DNA of 8,070 nt, taken from NCBI GenBank assembly GCA_003543235.1, contig DPJA01000041.1:1-8070 (forward strand), written 5' to 3'. The number at the start of each line of letters is the position of its first letter. Positions within the stretch are counted from its first letter, which is position 1. The notes below the pieces were generated by a model. The model was not told the DNA's origin and searched no databases. It was given only the letters and a program-made list of their open reading frames with translations. Source of the stretch: Lachnospiraceae bacterium. Lineage in GTDB: Bacteria > Bacillota > Clostridia > Lachnospirales > Anaerotignaceae. Both the position numbers and the translations under genes were made by a program. Below are positions 6,000 through 8,070 of the stretch, piece after piece.

Positions 6000-6159
6000 A
6001 TACTTCCGCGGTTCCACCCTTTTTGGCATTGCTATGTATAACGCAACACCCTCTTTAAAAGATATGCTCAAAAGTACCTTTCACTTATATCTAATACCTT
6101 TTTCCACCAACCAAAGGCTCTCTTAAATTAAATAATAAGCTACTTCTCTTTGTCATCGC
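5956..6159 (-). promoter_or_regulatory. Glycine T-box riboswitch controlling glyQS
   Basis: The leader senses uncharged tRNA-Gly and lets transcription continue into glyQS. Stem I opens with GCGATGACAAAGAGAAGTA (6159-6141). Its apical part holds AGAGAGCC and GGTTGGTGG. In the specifier loop AGAAG pairs with CTTTT and CTTAT with ATAAG, leaving GGU (6078-6076) as specifier, a glycine codon, followed by the expected A. Stem III is GGTGTTGC/GCAATGCC. The conserved T-box GGGTGGAACCGCG (6019-6007) carries TGGA, whose A matches the U73 discriminator of tRNA-Gly. Antiterminator AAGGG (6022-6018) pairs with CCCTT (5989-5985), which otherwise belongs to the terminator. Identity and amino-acid specificity agree with the downstream gene. 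Confidence 0.95.
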
Positions 6160-6181
6160 AAAATATTTAGTTAACATTTTA

Positions 6182-6210
6182 AATTTATCAAATAGTAAAG
6201 GCTTTGTCAA
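6182..6210 (-). promoter_or_regulatory. glyQS promoter, -35 box overlapping the symporter stop codon
   Basis: On the minus strand perfect -35 TTGACA (6210-6205) and -10 TAAATT (6187-6182, four of six bases) are 17 bases apart. The RNA would start near 6175, about 15 bases before stem I of the T-box. The TGA stop codon of the symporter gene (6209-6207) lies inside the -35 box. Confidence 0.75.
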
Positions 6211-7622
6211 CCTTTATTAATATTAACTTTAACCTTTTCTTTATCAAAAGCACTAATTAAAATAAATACAACTCCGCAAACCAAAAGCATAAATATACCT
6301 ATGCTCTTGAAGAAAAGAGGTGGCACAGCTGGCACAGTATTCCAAACAATTATTGAAACTATTGATGCCAAAATTGTCCAGAAACCAGCCTTTTTCCCTG
6401 AAAACTTAGGAAATAAAAGAGCTCCTACAACGATAAACGATGTTCCCAACGCCAACGAAAGTGCCTTTTGCATTGCCCCTAAAATAGTACCCATTTGTGT
6501 TGCAAGAATGTATGTAATTAAACTGCTTATAACAACAATAAGTTTGTTTATGAATATTTTCTTTTCAGGTGATATTTCATTTTTTGTAAATTTGTAAACT
6601 ATGTCGTTGCTTACAGTAGTAGATAAACCAATAATCATAGAGCAGCCTGTGCCCATGTCAGCAGCCCATAATCCAGAAAGAGTAATACCGCCAAGAACAG
6701 GAGGAATGCTCATTAATACCATTGGTAATGCAACTGATGCACCAGCTTCAGGCATAAGAGCTTTACTTGCAACACCCAAAAGTGCACAAACAAATCCAAC
6801 AGGAATCATTAATAAAGCTCCTAAAATAAAGCCTCTTGTTGCCGCTTTGTCGTCTTTTCCAGTTAAGCCTATCTGCACAACACCCTGAACAGAGTTTGTG
6901 TTACCAAGCATAACTATTATCCAGCTTACAATTCCAATCCAACCCATTCCAGCTGTAAGGCTCATATATGGAACATCAGGCTCAGCAGCAGTTAAAACGC
7001 TTATAGCTTCCCAACCTCCATGGTTTTTTAGAACTATAAATGCAGCAACTATAACTCCAGTATAAATTAAAATAAGATTTAACACGTTAGTTAAAGAAAC
7101 ACTTCCCATGCCGCCTATTACAGCAATAAGCATAAATATTATAAATGATAACAAGGTTCCGGTTTGAACTGTAAAAACGTCAGGAAGAAGTGATGCAAGT
7201 ATAGACCCACCAGCCTTATACTGAAGTGCAATAATCCCAGACTGAATTATACACATTGATATAACCATTATAAAGCTTGTTTTTTCACCATACAGGTTAT
7301 TTACCATTCCGCTTATTGTTGAATATCCGCTTCTTCTTAAATACTTAACTGCAAGCACTGAAGAAACAATAGCACCTATTGCCCACGCCGTGTCATACCA
7401 ACCTGCCGATAAACCAACTGAAAAAGCATTTTCCGCAATACCAATGGTAGATGCACCGCCAATGGCAAGCCCAGCTATACTTGCTGCCACAACAAATGTA
7501 TTGTTTTTCCCTTTATAAAGCAAAAATGCCTCACTGTCTTTTTTCTGTTTTCTTGATACACTGATGCTTATTGCAAATAAAATTGCAACATATAAAATAA
7601 CAATAATCAATGGAATATTCAT
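6207..7622 (-). CDS. Sodium:solute symporter family transporter
   Basis: This 471-residue inner-membrane protein of the SSS (SLC5-like) family uses a sodium gradient to import a small solute. About 12-13 hydrophobic segments are visible, roughly at 3-21, 43-63, 75-93, 115-135, 153-172, 178-198, 225-245, 265-288, 298-330, 358-375, 380-403, 412-430 and 437-457. The glycine-rich GLAIGGASTIGIAENAF (51-67) matches the unwound first core helix. ADMGTGCSMIIGLSTTVSND (321-340) lies where the family has its Na2-site helix. Length is normal and the tail is short. The gene starts 34 bases after the LarA-like gene and is probably co-transcribed with it, which favours lactate or another 2-hydroxy acid as substrate; that is inference. 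The ribosome binding site AAGGAG is 12 bases from the ATG, longer than usual. No terminator separates it from the glyQS promoter. Confidence 0.9.
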   Translation of the reverse strand: MNIPLIIVILYVAILFAISISVSRKQKKDSEAFLLYKGKNNTFVVAASIAGLAIGGASTIGIAENAFSVGLSAGWYDTAWAIGAIVSSVLAVKYLRRSGYSTISGMVNNLYGEKTSFIMVISMCIIQSGIIALQYKAGGSILASLLPDVFTVQTGTLLSFIIFMLIAVIGGMGSVSLTNVLNLILIYTGVIVAAFIVLKNHGGWEAISVLTAAEPDVPYMSLTAGMGWIGIVSWIIVMLGNTNSVQGVVQIGLTGKDDKAATRGFILGALLMIPVGFVCALLGVASKALMPEAGASVALPMVLMSIPPVLGGITLSGLWAADMGTGCSMIIGLSTTVSNDIVYKFTKNEISPEKKIFINKLIVVISSLITYILATQMGTILGAMQKALSLALGTSFIVVGALLFPKFSGKKAGFWTILASIVSIIVWNTVPAVPPLFFKSIGIFMLLVCGVVFILISAFDKEKVKVNINKG

Positions 7623-7656
7623 GATGTAATAGTTCTCCTTCCAAACTCACAAAATA

Positions 7657-8070
7657 TTAAATGTCCTTGCATAAGATTTCATAATCTTCCCTAAGCTGTG
7701 GCATAACGCTTCCGCCATGAGCCATTATGTAAATATCTTTGCCTTTAAAATCCACATTAGAAAAAATTTCATTTGGGTCATTGTTAGCAATAAAGCCCAT
7801 GGCTTTTACTTGGTCAGGTTCAATCTTAGAAATAAGATATGTCTTTGCCTTCCCCAACGCCTCACAGGCAGCATAAAAAATATAACCTCCTATGGTAAAA
7901 TTTTTTCTTAATTTCTGGTCAAGACATCCCTCTTTTAAAGGCACTGCCCATTCAAAGAAATCCTTTGCACCTCCACCCTCCGAGCATTCAGCAAGGATTA
8001 TCAAAGTGCCTCCTTTTTTTACAGCCTTTGTCGCATTAAAAAGAGTTTTTGTAGACTGATAAAGATTAAT
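7657..8070 (-). CDS. larA: LarA-type (lactate racemase family) protein, C-terminal part
   Basis: This is the last 137 residues of a protein that begins beyond the right window edge. The frame is open to 8070, beginning INLYQSTKTLFNATKAVKKG, then GGTLIILAECSEGGG, IGGYIFYAACEALGKAKTY and MAHGGSVMPQLRED near the end. This is the pattern of the C-terminal domain of LarA, the nickel-pincer-cofactor enzyme that interconverts D- and L-lactate; homologues of LarA act on other 2-hydroxy acids. The family is about 420-430 residues, so about 290 are missing here, including the cofactor lysine and catalytic histidines, and substrate cannot be judged. A TTG at 8004 looks like a start but is internal. The neighbouring symporter suggests uptake of the substrate. 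Family call is firm; the exact reaction is not. Confidence 0.82.
   Translation of the reverse strand: MNLYQSTKTLFNATKAVKKGGTLIILAECSEGGGAKDFFEWAVPLKEGCLDQKLRKNFTIGGYIFYAACEALGKAKTYLISKIEPDQVKAMGFIANNDPNEIFSNVDFKGKDIYIMAHGGSVMPQLREDYEILCKDI

Noticed and set aside
7657..8004. Small separate gene starting at the TTG at 8004
   Set aside because: The frame stays open to the window edge and the upstream 22 residues fit the LarA family, so this is the tail of a longer gene.

Overview
The window is AT-rich, uses strong AGGAGG-type ribosome binding sites and carries a T-box riboswitch. It also has a clostridial-type pyruvate phosphate dikinase and a single-chain glycyl-tRNA synthetase. Together these point to an anaerobic Firmicute of the class Clostridia, probably near the Lachnospiraceae. 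That placement is inferred from gene type and style, not from a search. Every supported gene lies on the minus strand, so in transcription order the window reads from right to left.

Layout from right to left. (1) 8070-7657 is the C-terminal third of a LarA-type (lactate racemase family) protein, cut by the window edge. Thirty-four bases later comes a sodium:solute symporter gene (7622-6207); the two look like one operon for a 2-hydroxy acid or similar organic acid. (2) A promoter whose -35 box contains the symporter stop codon starts a glycine T-box leader (about 6175-5956), which controls glyQS (5916-4513). (3) A 421-base intergenic stretch holds a long inverted repeat, what may be a decayed coding fragment, and the ppdK promoter with a folded 5' leader. 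(4) ppdK (4091-1461) is complete, with all the catalytic residues I know to look for, and is followed by a 21-bp terminator hairpin. (5) A further segment of about 105 bases ends in a second terminator and may be a small RNA or a dispersed element. (6) A short, divergent cis-prenyltransferase (uppS family, 1190-591) follows, with its own terminator. (7) The left 450 bases hold no gene. They hold four consecutive sigma-A promoters, three of them nearly consensus, and then a boxA-like leader at the left edge. This is the layout of the upstream region of an rRNA operon that would lie just beyond position 1.

Functionally the window is housekeeping: central carbon metabolism (ppdK), translation (glyQS under T-box control and a predicted rRNA operon) and an organic-acid uptake and racemisation pair. 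The least ordinary parts are the divergent prenyltransferase, the tandem promoter array, the doubly terminated segment after ppdK, and the GGU specifier in the glycine T-box. I see no mobile element with a transposase, no CRISPR array and no tRNA gene.
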